A DNA stretch of 41,658 nucleotides from contig LFEY01000001.1 of assembly GCA_001510275.1 (NCBI GenBank), positions 1 through 41,658 on the forward strand. Reading direction: 5' to 3'. Below the pieces are notes generated by a model. That model saw nothing but the letters and a program-made list of their open reading frames with translations, did not search any database and had not been told where the DNA came from. Positions 26,269-35,145 of the stretch are shown here, one piece after another. Numbering within the stretch: the stretch's first letter is position 1; each line of letters begins with the position of its first letter. The DNA is from Thaumarchaeota archaeon casp-thauma3. GTDB taxonomy: Archaea > Thermoproteota > Nitrososphaeria > Nitrososphaerales > Nitrosopumilaceae. A program made the translations under genes and the position numbers.

Positions 26269-26577
26269 ATGGCAGTAATTTGTAATATATGTGGTCTTCC
26301 AGAAGATTTGTGTGCTTGTGGTGAACTTGCCAAAGACAGTACAAAAATTATAATTCGATTAGAAACTAGACGATTTAAAAAAAAGGGCACTATGATAGAA
26401 GGATTAGATCCTAAACTAAACAATTTAGAATCTGTTGCCAAAGAACTCAAAAATAAATACGCTTGTGGCGGAACTGCAAAAGAAGGTTATATCTTCTTAC
26501 AAGGTGATCATAGAGATACCATCAAAGATACTTTAATTGGATTAGGATTTACTGAAGATAGTATAGAACTACATTAG
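26269..26577 (+). CDS. Translation initiation factor aIF1 (SUI1)
   Basis: This 102-aa factor binds the small ribosomal subunit near the P site and helps select the start codon. The N-terminus has a zinc knuckle ICNICGLPEDLCACG (C5, C8, C15, C17). The SUI1 fold follows: TKIIIRLETRRFKKKGTMIEGLD, LESVAKELKNKYACGGTAKEGYIFLQGDHRD and the final LIGLGFTEDSIELH. The start is ATG. The CPBP gene begins six bases after its stop. Confidence 0.97.
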   Translation: MAVICNICGLPEDLCACGELAKDSTKIIIRLETRRFKKKGTMIEGLDPKLNNLESVAKELKNKYACGGTAKEGYIFLQGDHRDTIKDTLIGLGFTEDSIELH

Positions 26578-26583
26578 AACAAA

Positions 26584-27573
26584 TTGCAAAATTCAAACAA
26601 AATTTTACAATCTCTTGGAATTCCTTTCACTGCATTGTCATCTGTAATTTTTGGTTTACTTCTTGTTTCATTTCCAATAGGGATTTTTGTTGTTTTTGAA
26701 AGTGAAATTGGGGGTGACATAAATTATGAGTATCCTCTTACTCATTTAGAACTTTTTAATGGAACTGAAATGTATCATGCCCCAATTGATGTCAGTATTG
26801 GTGATGCATTTGTTGCATTGTGGACTTTTTATGTTATAATTTTTGTAATTGCAATCTTAGGTCCAAAACATGCCTTTTTGAAATCACTTTCATCGATTAT
26901 ATCATTTGGAAAATATCCCACTCAGTCAAACTACATGATTGGTGTAATAAAATGGCTTTCCATTTTGATTTTAATTTCGTTATTGATTAATTTTGTTCAA
27001 GAGGAATTTGACATTGCAACTGTTCCTCCTTTTGTTGACAATGATCTAATTCAATTTTTTTATGTCAGTCTTGCCCCATTGGTCGAAGAATTTGGGTTTC
27101 GTCTAATCTTAATTGGAATTCCTTTGTTTGCTATTTATTCTCACAAGTCTTCTGTGAAATACTTTATCAAATGTTTATGGAGTCCAGGTATTTTAGATAT
27201 TCAAGATTCTAAAAAAGCAATCTTTTTGATTATTTTTGTTGGAATTATTTTTGGATTTGCACATGTTGCCTTAGGTGAATCTTGGAGTGAAGGTAAATTT
27301 GCTCAAGCTACAGCAAGTGGAATTATTCTAGGATGGGTATATCTTAGATATGGTTTTGTTGCTTCACTTTTGATACATTGGGCTACAAATTATTTTGTAT
27401 TTTCATATGCAAATTTCATTTCTCAGTTAAATTTTATTTCAATTGAGGATGCATTTTCTCATTCACTGATGTCCTCATTAGAACTATTATTCTTAATCAC
27501 AGGCGCATTATCAATTTCTATATTGATTATTAGTAGATTTTATTCTCAAAAAGTATCTGATTTAGAGATTTAA
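26584..27573 (+). CDS. CPBP-family intramembrane metalloprotease (CAAX-like)
   Basis: This 329-aa membrane protein has about eight helices and the CPBP/Abi active-site motifs: EExxxR (Glu168, Glu169, Arg173 in LVEEFGFR), FxxxH (His227 in FGFAHVALG) and HxxxN (His265, Asn269 in HWATNYF). Members cleave isoprenylated or membrane proteins within the bilayer; the substrate here is unknown. A long extracytoplasmic loop (about 45-75) precedes helix 2. It begins with TTG six bases after the aIF1 stop, and its 3' end overlaps the TFB gene by 12 bp in convergent orientation. Confidence 0.9.
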   Translation: MQNSNKILQSLGIPFTALSSVIFGLLLVSFPIGIFVVFESEIGGDINYEYPLTHLELFNGTEMYHAPIDVSIGDAFVALWTFYVIIFVIAILGPKHAFLKSLSSIISFGKYPTQSNYMIGVIKWLSILILISLLINFVQEEFDIATVPPFVDNDLIQFFYVSLAPLVEEFGFRLILIGIPLFAIYSHKSSVKYFIKCLWSPGILDIQDSKKAIFLIIFVGIIFGFAHVALGESWSEGKFAQATASGIILGWVYLRYGFVASLLIHWATNYFVFSYANFISQLNFISIEDAFSHSLMSSLELLFLITGALSISILIISRFYSQKVSDLEI

Positions 27574-28470
27574 GGCTAGTTTCAAGCCTTTGTATCTATT
27601 TCTAATTGTAACTTCAGTTACTCCTGCTGCTTCAGCTACATCTCGTTGTGTTTTGTTTTCTCCATTTGTTACACATGCAACATAAAGTGCTGCAGCTGCT
27701 AATCCCATTGGATCTTTACCTGCAGAAATTTTAAGTTCTTCTGCAGTCTGTAGAATTTTTGTTGCTTTTCTTTTTGTTTTTTCAGATAATCCTGCTTTAC
27801 TTGCAATTCTTGAAATACAATTAACTGGATTAACTACTGGCATTGTTAAATTTAATTCTCTTAATAATAGGCGATAACATCTAGCAATATCTTTTCGTTT
27901 AATGTTACTTGCTTGTCCAATATCTTTTAATGTTCTAGGAGTTTCTGTATCTCTACATGCTGCATATAATGCTGATGCAATTAATGCTGAAATAGAACGT
28001 CCTCTGACAAGTCCTTTCTCAAGTGCTTTTCTGTAAATGTATGCTGCTTTTTCAATAACTGAATCTCCTACTGCAAGTTTGTCTTTTAGTCTATCTAACT
28101 CACTAAATGCCTGTCGAAAATTTCTATCTACTGGTTCATGAACTTGACTTCTACTATCCCAAGTTCTAAGTCGTTCAATTGTACTTTTCATAGCTGCTGT
28201 AAGTGGTTTTCCAGTTGCATCTCTATTTTGAGGATTGATGACAGTTGCTAATCCCATGTCATGCATAGCAAGTGACGTTGGAACTCCTGCTCTACTTTTG
28301 TTTTCACCCTCATTTGAAAATGATCTCCATTCTGGTCCTGATTCTTCTACTTTGTCAGTAATTACAAATCCACATTTTCCACAAAAATTTTCTCCTGTAT
28401 TGGCATCTGTAACTAGAGAGACTTGTCCACATCTAGGGCATTTGTCTTTTGGATTTACTGTTTTCACCAT
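27562..28470 (-). CDS. tfb: Transcription initiation factor B (TFB)
   Basis: TFB bridges TBP-bound promoters and RNA polymerase. The N-terminal zinc ribbon is CPRC...CGKC (C11, C14, C30, C33), followed by the B-reader/linker region (GPEWRSFSNEGENKSRAG) and two cyclin repeats (about 110-200 and 205-300) ending in a helix-turn-helix DVAEAAGVTEVTIRNRYKGL that contacts the BRE. The ATG at 28468-28470 (302 aa) is preferred over an upstream TTG because a TATA-like CATAAAAGG lies about 23 bases before it. Thaumarchaea often have several TFBs; only one is here. Confidence 0.97.
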   Translation of the reverse strand: MVKTVNPKDKCPRCGQVSLVTDANTGENFCGKCGFVITDKVEESGPEWRSFSNEGENKSRAGVPTSLAMHDMGLATVINPQNRDATGKPLTAAMKSTIERLRTWDSRSQVHEPVDRNFRQAFSELDRLKDKLAVGDSVIEKAAYIYRKALEKGLVRGRSISALIASALYAACRDTETPRTLKDIGQASNIKRKDIARCYRLLLRELNLTMPVVNPVNCISRIASKAGLSEKTKRKATKILQTAEELKISAGKDPMGLAAAALYVACVTNGENKTQRDVAEAAGVTEVTIRNRYKGLKLALNL

Positions 28471-28589
28471 TTTTATATTCACCAAAACCTTTTATGATAA
28501 TATTTAACCATTTCTAATTCATTACTTATAAGTCTGTTGATGATATTATACGTAAAATACTCTTTTTGCTACTTTTTTGCTGAATTAAT

Positions 28590-29228
28590 TTAGTTTGTTC
28601 CTACAATTTTTCTAATTTTTTCTGCAATCTGAGGCTTTTCATTTTGCTCTAGTAGAAATTCCAAATCTTCAGTATTGTCTACATCCCACATGATTCTTTT
28701 TACAAAAACCATTGCAACATTTAGTGTGTGTTCTTTGGCAGTATTCATGTGAATCTTGTAGCTATCCTCATCATAATGAGTCTCCATAAGATCTATAGGC
28801 ATTCTTACAAGTGCATTAGTGCCATCAAATCTCCTTGATGGCACAATTATTGCAAAATTTGGTGGAGCCATGTAGTTTAACATAAAGTCAATATCCTGAG
28901 TTTTGATGTATGGAATATCTTGAGGAAATACAATTGAAGCATCAAAACCGTTCTCTAAAAGATACCTGTCTGCAAGTGCAACTGCACTATTGACACTTTC
29001 TTCTTTTTCATCAATTATGATAACTGCGTTAAATTTTTTTCCGATTTCAATTGCTTTTTCTTCTTTTGTTACTATAATTAATTTTTCAATTTGTGGTGAT
29101 ATTGATATTGTGTGTAAAATTTCCTCCAACATTATTTCACACAAGTCTTCTATTTGATGTGGAGATAAATCTAAACGAGTCTTTGCGTTAGAGAAAGTCT
29201 TTACAGGAATTATTGCAGCTATTTTCAA
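28590..29228 (-). CDS. cofC: 2-phospho-L-lactate (or PEP) guanylyltransferase CofC
   Basis: CofC couples GTP to 2-phospholactate (or phosphoenolpyruvate in some lineages) to give the donor used by CofD in F420 synthesis. The 212-aa protein has the nucleotidyltransferase opening AAIIPVKTFSNAKTRLDLSP, IIVTKEEKAIEIGKKF, VFPQDIPYI, VPSRRFDGTNALVRMP and WDVDNTEDLEFLL. Length is normal. It starts one base after the cofD stop, so the two form one operon. Which phospho-acid is used cannot be told from this reading. Confidence 0.95.
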   Translation of the reverse strand: MKIAAIIPVKTFSNAKTRLDLSPHQIEDLCEIMLEEILHTISISPQIEKLIIVTKEEKAIEIGKKFNAVIIIDEKEESVNSAVALADRYLLENGFDASIVFPQDIPYIKTQDIDFMLNYMAPPNFAIIVPSRRFDGTNALVRMPIDLMETHYDEDSYKIHMNTAKEHTLNVAMVFVKRIMWDVDNTEDLEFLLEQNEKPQIAEKIRKIVGTN

Positions 29229-29229
29229 G

Positions 29230-30150
29230 TTATACGTGAACTTGTTTTAATATGAAATTTGCTAATGCGTCTTCAGCTAATTTATCTTTCATAGTAATTT
29301 TTGTTTCAAACACTTTCATATCCAAACTCTCAATTTTCTTTACGAGTGCTCTATCTTTAGTATCTACTATAATATTAGAACAAACATCAGAATACATCTT
29401 TGCTAATCCATATGCGTTTGATTCTATCCCTGCAGCCTGCATGTATGTTGCTGTAGGTCCACTAATCGCATTATCCCCAATTAATGGACTAACTGCTACT
29501 ACTTTTTTCTTTATCTTTGATAGTTCTTTTCTAATTCCTTTAATCTGAAGCATTGGACCAATTGATGTTAACGGATTCCCTGGAGCTATAATTATCATTT
29601 CTGCATCATGTATTGCATTTACAGCTTCAGGATTTGGACGAGCTTTATCTGCTCCAACATACTGAATTCCTTCAACCTTGTCTTTCCCTCTATGCTTTAC
29701 CCAATATTCTTGTAAATGCAAGTCTCCTTTGTCTGTGGTTATTCTTGTCTCAATACTGTTATCTGTAACTGGTATGATATTTGCAGTTACTGCAAATTTC
29801 TCACACATCCATTTTGTAATGTCGCTTAGATTTTTTCCGTTCTTTAGCATATTTGTTCTAATCAAATGTGTTGCAGCATCTCTGTCTCCTATTCTAAACC
29901 AAGTTTCTTCTCCAAAAACTTCCATTTGACGTAAAAAGTTGAATGTGTCTTTTTTAACTCCCCATCCTCGCTCTTGATCAAGTAAATCTGCTAAACCATA
30001 AACAATAGTATCTATATCTGGACATACATAGAGTCCATACAGCCAATAATTGTCTCCCACATTACTAATTACGTTAACTTTGGATTCTTGAGAAACTAGA
30101 CCTCTGACTAGCTTAACTGAACCTGTCCCACCTGCTAAAACTGTAATCAT
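29230..30150 (-). CDS. cofD: 2-phospho-L-lactate transferase CofD
   Basis: CofD transfers the phospholactyl (or phosphoenolpyruvyl) group onto FO to make F420-0. It starts with ITVLAGGTGSVKLVRGL, then VNVISNVGDNYWLYGLYVCPDIDTIVYGLADLLDQERGWGV, RIGDRDAATHLIRT and IIIAPGNPLTSIGPML, all family signatures. I take the ATG at 30148-30150 (306 aa); an in-frame extension to 30189 adds 13 residues before the glycine-rich loop and is unlikely. It pairs with cofC; cofG/cofH are about 20 kb away. CofE is not in the window. Confidence 0.96.
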   Translation of the reverse strand: MITVLAGGTGSVKLVRGLVSQESKVNVISNVGDNYWLYGLYVCPDIDTIVYGLADLLDQERGWGVKKDTFNFLRQMEVFGEETWFRIGDRDAATHLIRTNMLKNGKNLSDITKWMCEKFAVTANIIPVTDNSIETRITTDKGDLHLQEYWVKHRGKDKVEGIQYVGADKARPNPEAVNAIHDAEMIIIAPGNPLTSIGPMLQIKGIRKELSKIKKKVVAVSPLIGDNAISGPTATYMQAAGIESNAYGLAKMYSDVCSNIIVDTKDRALVKKIESLDMKVFETKITMKDKLAEDALANFILKQVHV

Positions 30151-30252
30151 ACCATTTTCTCCTAAAACTGTAAAGTCTATTTGCAACACTCAATATTACT
30201 TTTTCAGAAAATAGCGATCTATTATTTGGATAAGTTTATTACTTTAATCCCC

Positions 30253-31626
30253 ATGTTTTTTTTCGTGTCTAAGGCTATGATTTTAACAGTTCTGCTTGCA
30301 GGTCTCATTATTATAGGAACAAGTACTCCTGTTTGGGCTGCCCAATTAGATGCTAGAATTAACCCTAATAATGATTCATCTCCATTTAGTGTGAATTATC
30401 AAAAAACTGTCTTTATTGAATATCCAAATGGTGGAAATCTATTTGATGAATTACGTGGAAAAGAATGGACTGTATCTGGCACTGCTGATTCATCAAATCC
30501 TGGAGTTCAAGAACTAATAGGTGCACTAAATCGAGGAATTGCTGACGATGGAAGTCAAGCAAGAATTTCAGACTTGAATGTCTCTTATGATTTTCATCTT
30601 AAAGCAAGAAACATCAATACATCTGTTGATTATAGAGTACTCATAGAAGGAACATTAATTGATTATGTAATTACAAAAGATACTCAAAGAACTTTAATTG
30701 ATTTAGGTTGGAGGGGATTAACTGCTGACGGTGATGTTGTAATTGATGATGTGGAAATTAATATTCCAATAAATTTACTTCGAGATCAGGAACCTGCAGT
30801 TTATACATTCCTTGTTGGAACTAAAGCAGAAGAAGTTCTCAGTAGAAATCTCATTAATGCAGAGTATATTTTAGCGCAACCACTAACAAACTGGCACTTT
30901 TTGTTTGATCCAACAGGAATCAATGTAGATGCTGGAACATTTGGATTAGATAAAAGCATCTCAGGATTTGTCGTTTCTAGCTGGACTATGGGGGAAAGTA
31001 GTCTGAGAGAAGGAAGACAAGTTGAAAGAGTCTTTGAAGCAGAAATAGTATCTGACCAAAAATATGTTATTAGAAGTGTACAATCTTCTGATCAAGCTAA
31101 CCTTGCAATAATTGGTTTTGGTGCATTAGATGTATTAGATGGACTTGAAATTGCAGGTGTAACCCCAACTTCTCCTGCGGGGTATGCAACAACTTCAACT
31201 GGTGGCTTTCCAATCATGATAGTTTATGGTATGGCTGGAATGGCAGCTATTGCAGGAATTGGTTTCTTTATTTTCAGTAGCAGATCCCTCAAAAAGGAAG
31301 CACAAGGTCAACAAGGAATTGATCCTAGTAGACTGGTAGGTTATACAACTAGTTCATCATCTGGTGGCTATCAAACTAATCGAGGTGAGGCGCAATTAAT
31401 AGATGATACTGATTATCAACAAACCAGAAGTGTTTATGAGGAAACTCAACAACATAGACCTCCTCAAACATCTATTCCTACAGCTCAAGAGGCAGCATGT
31501 GGGTGTGCTGCATCTGCTGAAATTGGCTCTGAATGTGATTGTGAAATGCAAGGCTCTTGTCTTTGTGATGGATCATGCAAATGTAATGCCAAAATTTGCA
31601 AAGAACAAGCTCATTCAATGAGTTAA
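30253..31626 (+). CDS. Exported single-pass protein with Cys-rich cytoplasmic tail
   Basis: The 457-aa protein (ATG 30253; a longer frame begins at 30181) has a signal peptide ending PVWAA, a beta-rich outer domain (about 35-325), one membrane helix (GMAGMAAIAGIGFFIF), a basic stop-transfer (SRSLKKE), a low-complexity Ser/Gln-rich linker, and a tail with nine Cys in CGC, CDC, CLC, CKC pairs and a final C. By the positive-inside rule the tail is cytoplasmic. CxC clusters suggest metal or Fe-S binding. I do not recognise the outer domain. The gene is divergent from cofD. Confidence 0.75.
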   Translation: MFFFVSKAMILTVLLAGLIIIGTSTPVWAAQLDARINPNNDSSPFSVNYQKTVFIEYPNGGNLFDELRGKEWTVSGTADSSNPGVQELIGALNRGIADDGSQARISDLNVSYDFHLKARNINTSVDYRVLIEGTLIDYVITKDTQRTLIDLGWRGLTADGDVVIDDVEINIPINLLRDQEPAVYTFLVGTKAEEVLSRNLINAEYILAQPLTNWHFLFDPTGINVDAGTFGLDKSISGFVVSSWTMGESSLREGRQVERVFEAEIVSDQKYVIRSVQSSDQANLAIIGFGALDVLDGLEIAGVTPTSPAGYATTSTGGFPIMIVYGMAGMAAIAGIGFFIFSSRSLKKEAQGQQGIDPSRLVGYTTSSSSGGYQTNRGEAQLIDDTDYQQTRSVYEETQQHRPPQTSIPTAQEAACGCAASAEIGSECDCEMQGSCLCDGSCKCNAKICKEQAHSMS

Positions 31627-31654
31627 AATTTTAAGAAATTTTTCAAAAAAATTT

Positions 31655-31938
31655 ATGTGTGCTGGGAGTAACCCTCCTTCTGTTTTCACGATATTTCGCT
31701 TTGCAGCCTACCTGAACTTAGTACAGGAACTTTGAGTTCTGTTTGGCCTTGCTCCATGTGGGTCGGCTTTTTTCATTCCTTTTATGGAAATCTCAGGTTT
31801 CGCCATCATTGTGCGCCATATTGGATTTTTTTCTGTTCCGTTGCCAATCATCTCTGATTATCCATCTCCAGATCACATTTCCTGTATGGAGGGAGGAGTT
31901 TCCTCTGCCGTAGCAGCGTGTCGTGCTCCAGCTCACAT
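31655..31938 (-). ncRNA. rnpB: RNase P RNA
   Basis: This 284-nt region has no gene. Read on the minus strand, it starts ATGTGAGCTGG and ends CCAGCACACAT, which pair as helix P1 (5 + 5 bp around an A/A mismatch). Near the 5' end is GCAGAGGAAACTCC (31895-31908), the conserved P4/CR-I region; further on are GGAGCAAGGCCAAACAG and, at 31665-31684, AACAGAAGGAGGGTTACTCC, the conserved 3' CR-V. This RNA cleaves tRNA 5' leaders. A methyltransferase gene ends 31 bases upstream. Confidence 0.92.
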
Positions 31939-31969
31939 AGAAATTCTATTCATTGATTGCATTTGAGTT

Positions 31970-32599
31970 TTACTTTTCAGGTTTTGTGCCTGTTATGAAT
32001 AAAGTCCCAAATTCTCTTTTCCATTTCTTTTTATTTTTCAAATCTTTGATGTGTTTTGTTTTCACTTTAAATCCTGTATTTTGAAACAATTTTTTCCATT
32101 CTTTTTTTGAATGAAGATGCATCTGTATTTTCATAATATCTACCCATCTTACAGTTGCCTTGTTATCTGTGTAAAAGTCTGTTCCACAAAAAAATTCTCC
32201 ATTAGGTTTCAACAACTTGTATATTTTTTCAAGTGCTACTTCAATCGAGTCTGCATAGTAAAGTGACTCCATTGAGAAAATAAAATTAAATTTTCCTTTG
32301 TAATCCCAAGATTCAACATCAGTATGAACAAACATTTCTTTGATATTTTCTTTTTTCTTTTTAGCTTGGATAATCATCTTTTTGCTTTTGTCAATTCCTA
32401 CTGATTTTTTACAATTACTTTCTTTTGCAATTTTTCTTACTACCCAACCATTGCCACAGCCAACATCAAGAAATGTAAATGGTTTATCAAATGGTATGAC
32501 CTGTAAAATTTTTGAGACATTATTCCCGTGTTCTTTTTCCATTAATTCTGCTCTGCCATTTTGAGCCCATATATCAAACGTCTTCTTAACTTCATCCAT
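31970..32599 (-). CDS. Class I SAM-dependent methyltransferase
   Basis: This 209-aa methyltransferase shows motif I LDVGCGNGWVVRKIA, motif II VGIDKSKKMI, and the post-motif IFSMESLYYADSIEVALEKIYKLLKPNGEFFCGTDFY. The fold is Rossmann-like with a basic C-terminal tail (KDLKNKKKWKREFG). The substrate is unknown. It begins two bases after the flavoprotein (GGR-family) stop, so it probably belongs to that operon; lipid or quinone methylation is a possible but unproven role. Confidence 0.85.
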   Translation of the reverse strand: MDEVKKTFDIWAQNGRAELMEKEHGNNVSKILQVIPFDKPFTFLDVGCGNGWVVRKIAKESNCKKSVGIDKSKKMIIQAKKKKENIKEMFVHTDVESWDYKGKFNFIFSMESLYYADSIEVALEKIYKLLKPNGEFFCGTDFYTDNKATVRWVDIMKIQMHLHSKKEWKKLFQNTGFKVKTKHIKDLKNKKKWKREFGTLFITGTKPEK

Positions 32600-32601
32600 G
32601 A

Positions 32602-33816
32602 TTATTTTTCCCTTTTTACTAATTTGAAGAGTTGTCTTACTGCAAGTTTTGGGTGATGTGTTGCTAATTTAATCATGTTAGATAGCCCAAAATCTGCTTT
32701 TATGAAATCAAGAAATTCTTCAGCTTTTAATTCTTTGATAATATCTAATTCTTTATCCCATTCTTCATCTGTTAATCCAATCCATCTATCCTGAACTTTT
32801 CCAGCAGAATTAATTTTTGATTCAATCTCTTTTCTCCAATTTTCTTCATATGGATAAAGTGCTGATTCATCTGTCTTTCCAGATTTTATGGCATCTGATG
32901 ACACTTTTCCAGCTACTCTGCCAAATTTTATTGCGTACCTAATTCCTTCTAATACAAGTGGATTTGCTTGTCCAGCTGAATCTCCTACAAGTATCAAATT
33001 GTTAAAGACTGTCTTTCTTGATAACCCATCATTTGGAATTAATCCATAATGAAATTCTATTGGGGTTATTTTTCCTAGTTTTTTAATTGGACCTAGTTTT
33101 GTTTCAACTAATTCTTTGAGTCTTTGTGTTGGATCAACATCTGATTCTGGTTTTCCAACTCCGACTCCAATTCTTACAATGTTGTCTCCTAAAGGGAAAA
33201 TCCATGCATATCCTGCAGGTGAATATTGTTGTCCTACCATTAACCACCATGTTTCAGAATCTACATTCTCTACTTTAGCCTCATATTCTGCTCCTACTCC
33301 GAACCTTTTCCATTGAGTTACAAAACCCATTGCTTTACAGACTGTTGAAGAAAATCCACTTGCGTCAATTACTACTTTGGAATGAAATGTTATTTTTCCT
33401 TCAGGTCCAACCCCACTCACTCCAACAATATCTCCTTTGTCATTTTTGATAACTTCATTAACATTGATTTTAAGAAAAATATCTGCCCCTGCTTTCTTTG
33501 CTTCATGTGCTAACCACCGATATGTTTTTCTAACATCTAATACTACTGCCCTTGGAATAGAATCACTAATAGTAATTTCATTATTTGGTGAACAAAATGA
33601 AAAATTTCTAATTGGGTTAAAACAATCATCTGGAATTCCAAATTCTTTAACACTTTGAATCCATGTTACTCCACTGGTTCTAACTGTCTCTGCAATTGAA
33701 TTTTCTTTTTCAAGCAGTGCTACTTTAATTCCATTTTTTGCAGCCATTAATGCTGCAGATGATCCTGCTGGACCTCCCCCTACAACTACTAAATCATAAT
33801 GATGTTCTTCTGTCAA
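32602..33816 (-). CDS. Geranylgeranyl-reductase-family flavoprotein
   Basis: This 404-aa FAD-dependent oxidoreductase starts with the dinucleotide-binding motif DLVVVGGGPAGSSAALMAA, then a GGR-type RTSGVTW, KVVIDASGFSSTVCK, PLGDNIVRIGVGVG, and the second FAD motif LVGDSAGQANPLVLEGIRYAI. Archaeal members saturate the isoprenoid chains of membrane lipids or menaquinone. The exact substrate is not readable. TTG is the start codon. The methyltransferase follows at a 2-bp gap. Archaeal genomes often carry several homologues. Confidence 0.88.
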   Translation of the reverse strand: MTEEHHYDLVVVGGGPAGSSAALMAAKNGIKVALLEKENSIAETVRTSGVTWIQSVKEFGIPDDCFNPIRNFSFCSPNNEITISDSIPRAVVLDVRKTYRWLAHEAKKAGADIFLKINVNEVIKNDKGDIVGVSGVGPEGKITFHSKVVIDASGFSSTVCKAMGFVTQWKRFGVGAEYEAKVENVDSETWWLMVGQQYSPAGYAWIFPLGDNIVRIGVGVGKPESDVDPTQRLKELVETKLGPIKKLGKITPIEFHYGLIPNDGLSRKTVFNNLILVGDSAGQANPLVLEGIRYAIKFGRVAGKVSSDAIKSGKTDESALYPYEENWRKEIESKINSAGKVQDRWIGLTDEEWDKELDIIKELKAEEFLDFIKADFGLSNMIKLATHHPKLAVRQLFKLVKREK

Positions 33817-33866
33817 TTAACTTGAATCAGTTTGCCTAGAATATAATTTTGAGGTAGTTGTAGGAG

Positions 33867-34094
33867 TTATTTTTTCAAAATAGCATTACCTACTGTGTCA
33901 TTTTCCCTTTCTGAATCAAAAGTTTCCATATGTGCGGGGTCTCTATGCATGTAACTGTGAGTTTTTCCTTCTTCTTTTCTACAGAATTTTGAATGAATTG
34001 TCTCTTCTATCTTTAATGTGGTTTCATTTTCATGAAATAGGCGTTTTCCACAATCAGGACATATGATCTGAGGCACAAATCCATTCCGTATCAA
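33867..34094 (-). CDS. Small zinc-knuckle protein, unknown
   Basis: This 75-aa protein has ICPDCGKRLFHENETTLKIEETIHSKFCRKEEG, with CxxC, then His and Cys that could complete a zinc site. The C-terminal half is hydrophilic and ends in GNAILKK. It starts with TTG. No family recognised. It is divergent from the 41-aa membrane peptide and upstream of the GGR-family gene (50-bp gap). Confidence 0.55.
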   Translation of the reverse strand: MIRNGFVPQIICPDCGKRLFHENETTLKIEETIHSKFCRKEEGKTHSYMHRDPAHMETFDSERENDTVGNAILKK

Positions 34095-34188
34095 ATCTAT
34101 TTAGATGTTTCAGACCCTGTCGTAAAAATTATGTATTCAAAGTATTCATGAACCGAAACTTTAGATGTTTAGTTATTCATAATTTACT

Positions 34189-34314
34189 ATGGATGAATCT
34201 GAAATCACTTCTTTTGTAATGTGGTCCGCAGTTACTGGAATTATTATGATAATTACTGGACTAAGTTATCGTGTATATTCTAGGAAAAAAAATACTGGTG
34301 TTTCTTCATCTTAA
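34189..34314 (+). CDS. 41-aa single-pass membrane peptide
   Basis: This short gene reads MDESEITSFVMW, a hydrophobic helix (SAVTGIIMIITGLSY), then RVYSRKK and a Ser-rich end. The layout is acidic outside, one helix, basic inside. It starts with ATG in AT-rich upstream sequence without a ribosome site. Function unknown; codon use is normal for the window, but so short a frame is not certain to be a gene. Confidence 0.5.
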   Translation: MDESEITSFVMWSAVTGIIMIITGLSYRVYSRKKNTGVSSS

Positions 34315-34322
34315 AAAAATAA

Positions 34323-35084
34323 TTATCCTTCTGAAGCAGTTTTACCGCCATCCACATTTAAAATGGTCCCTGTAACCCAATTTGCCTCATCTGATGCTAA
34401 ATAAAGTGCAGCATTTGCAATATCTTCAGGCTCTCCTATTCTTGCAAGTGGCAGTCTTTCTTCTAGAACTTTTCTTGCTTGAGGGTCATCAAGATATGGT
34501 TTTATCATTCCTGAATTAATAATTCCTGGATTTACACAATTACATCTGATATTTCTTCTTGCATATTCTACTGCGATTGATTTTGTGAACATCGCAATTG
34601 CCGCCTTTGTAGCCGAATATACTGCCAAATGAACTCTTGGAATTGCTCTTTCACTTGAAATAGAACCAATATTTACAATTGACCCGCTTTTAACATCTGA
34701 CATTTTTGAAAGTACTGCCTTTGTTATGTGAAACACTCCTAACAAGTTTACATCAATGAGTTTTTTAATTTCTGAATCTTGCATCTCATGAAAATGTACA
34801 GGATCATTAATTGTTCCTGCATTATTTACTAAAATATCTATTTTACCATATGTGTTCATAATTTGATTTACAGCTTGCAATGTTTGTGACTCATCTGTCA
34901 AATCACATGCTATTGATACAGTTAACTCTTCATTTCCTACTTCTTTTCTGGCTTTTTCTAATCCTTCTAAATTTCTTGCAACTAGAACAACTTTTGCACC
35001 TTCTTCAGAAAATCTCTTTACGATTCCTTTCCCTATGTCACTTGATGCACCTGTAATGATTACAACTTTGTCCTTTAATCGCAT
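34323..35084 (-). CDS. Short-chain dehydrogenase/reductase (FabG-like)
   Basis: This 253-aa classical SDR has the cofactor motif [10 protein letters not shown] (the middle Gly of the usual TGxxxGxG is Asp), D-V-NNAG (ILVNNAG), the active site Ser in VNIGSISS and the YxxxK of VYSATKAA. The C-terminus has the usual [12 protein letters not shown]. It is a cytosolic NAD(P)H-dependent oxidoreductase; the substrate is not known. The beta-hydroxyacid dehydrogenase gene is upstream, separated by 61 bases. Confidence 0.92.
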   Translation of the reverse strand: MRLKDKVVIITGASSDIGKGIVKRFSEEGAKVVLVARNLEGLEKARKEVGNEELTVSIACDLTDESQTLQAVNQIMNTYGKIDILVNNAGTINDPVHFHEMQDSEIKKLIDVNLLGVFHITKAVLSKMSDVKSGSIVNIGSISSERAIPRVHLAVYSATKAAIAMFTKSIAVEYARRNIRCNCVNPGIINSGMIKPYLDDPQARKVLEERLPLARIGEPEDIANAALYLASDEANWVTGTILNVDGGKTASEG

Positions 35085-35145
35085 AAAATCATATTATTAT
35101 CGTAACTTATAGAATTTTTGTTTAGATCTGTTCGTAAATTTGATT

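Noticed and set aside
31784-31966. 60-codon plus-strand open frame
   Set aside because: It lies over the conserved RNase P RNA on the opposite strand; the translated product shows no protein-like pattern.
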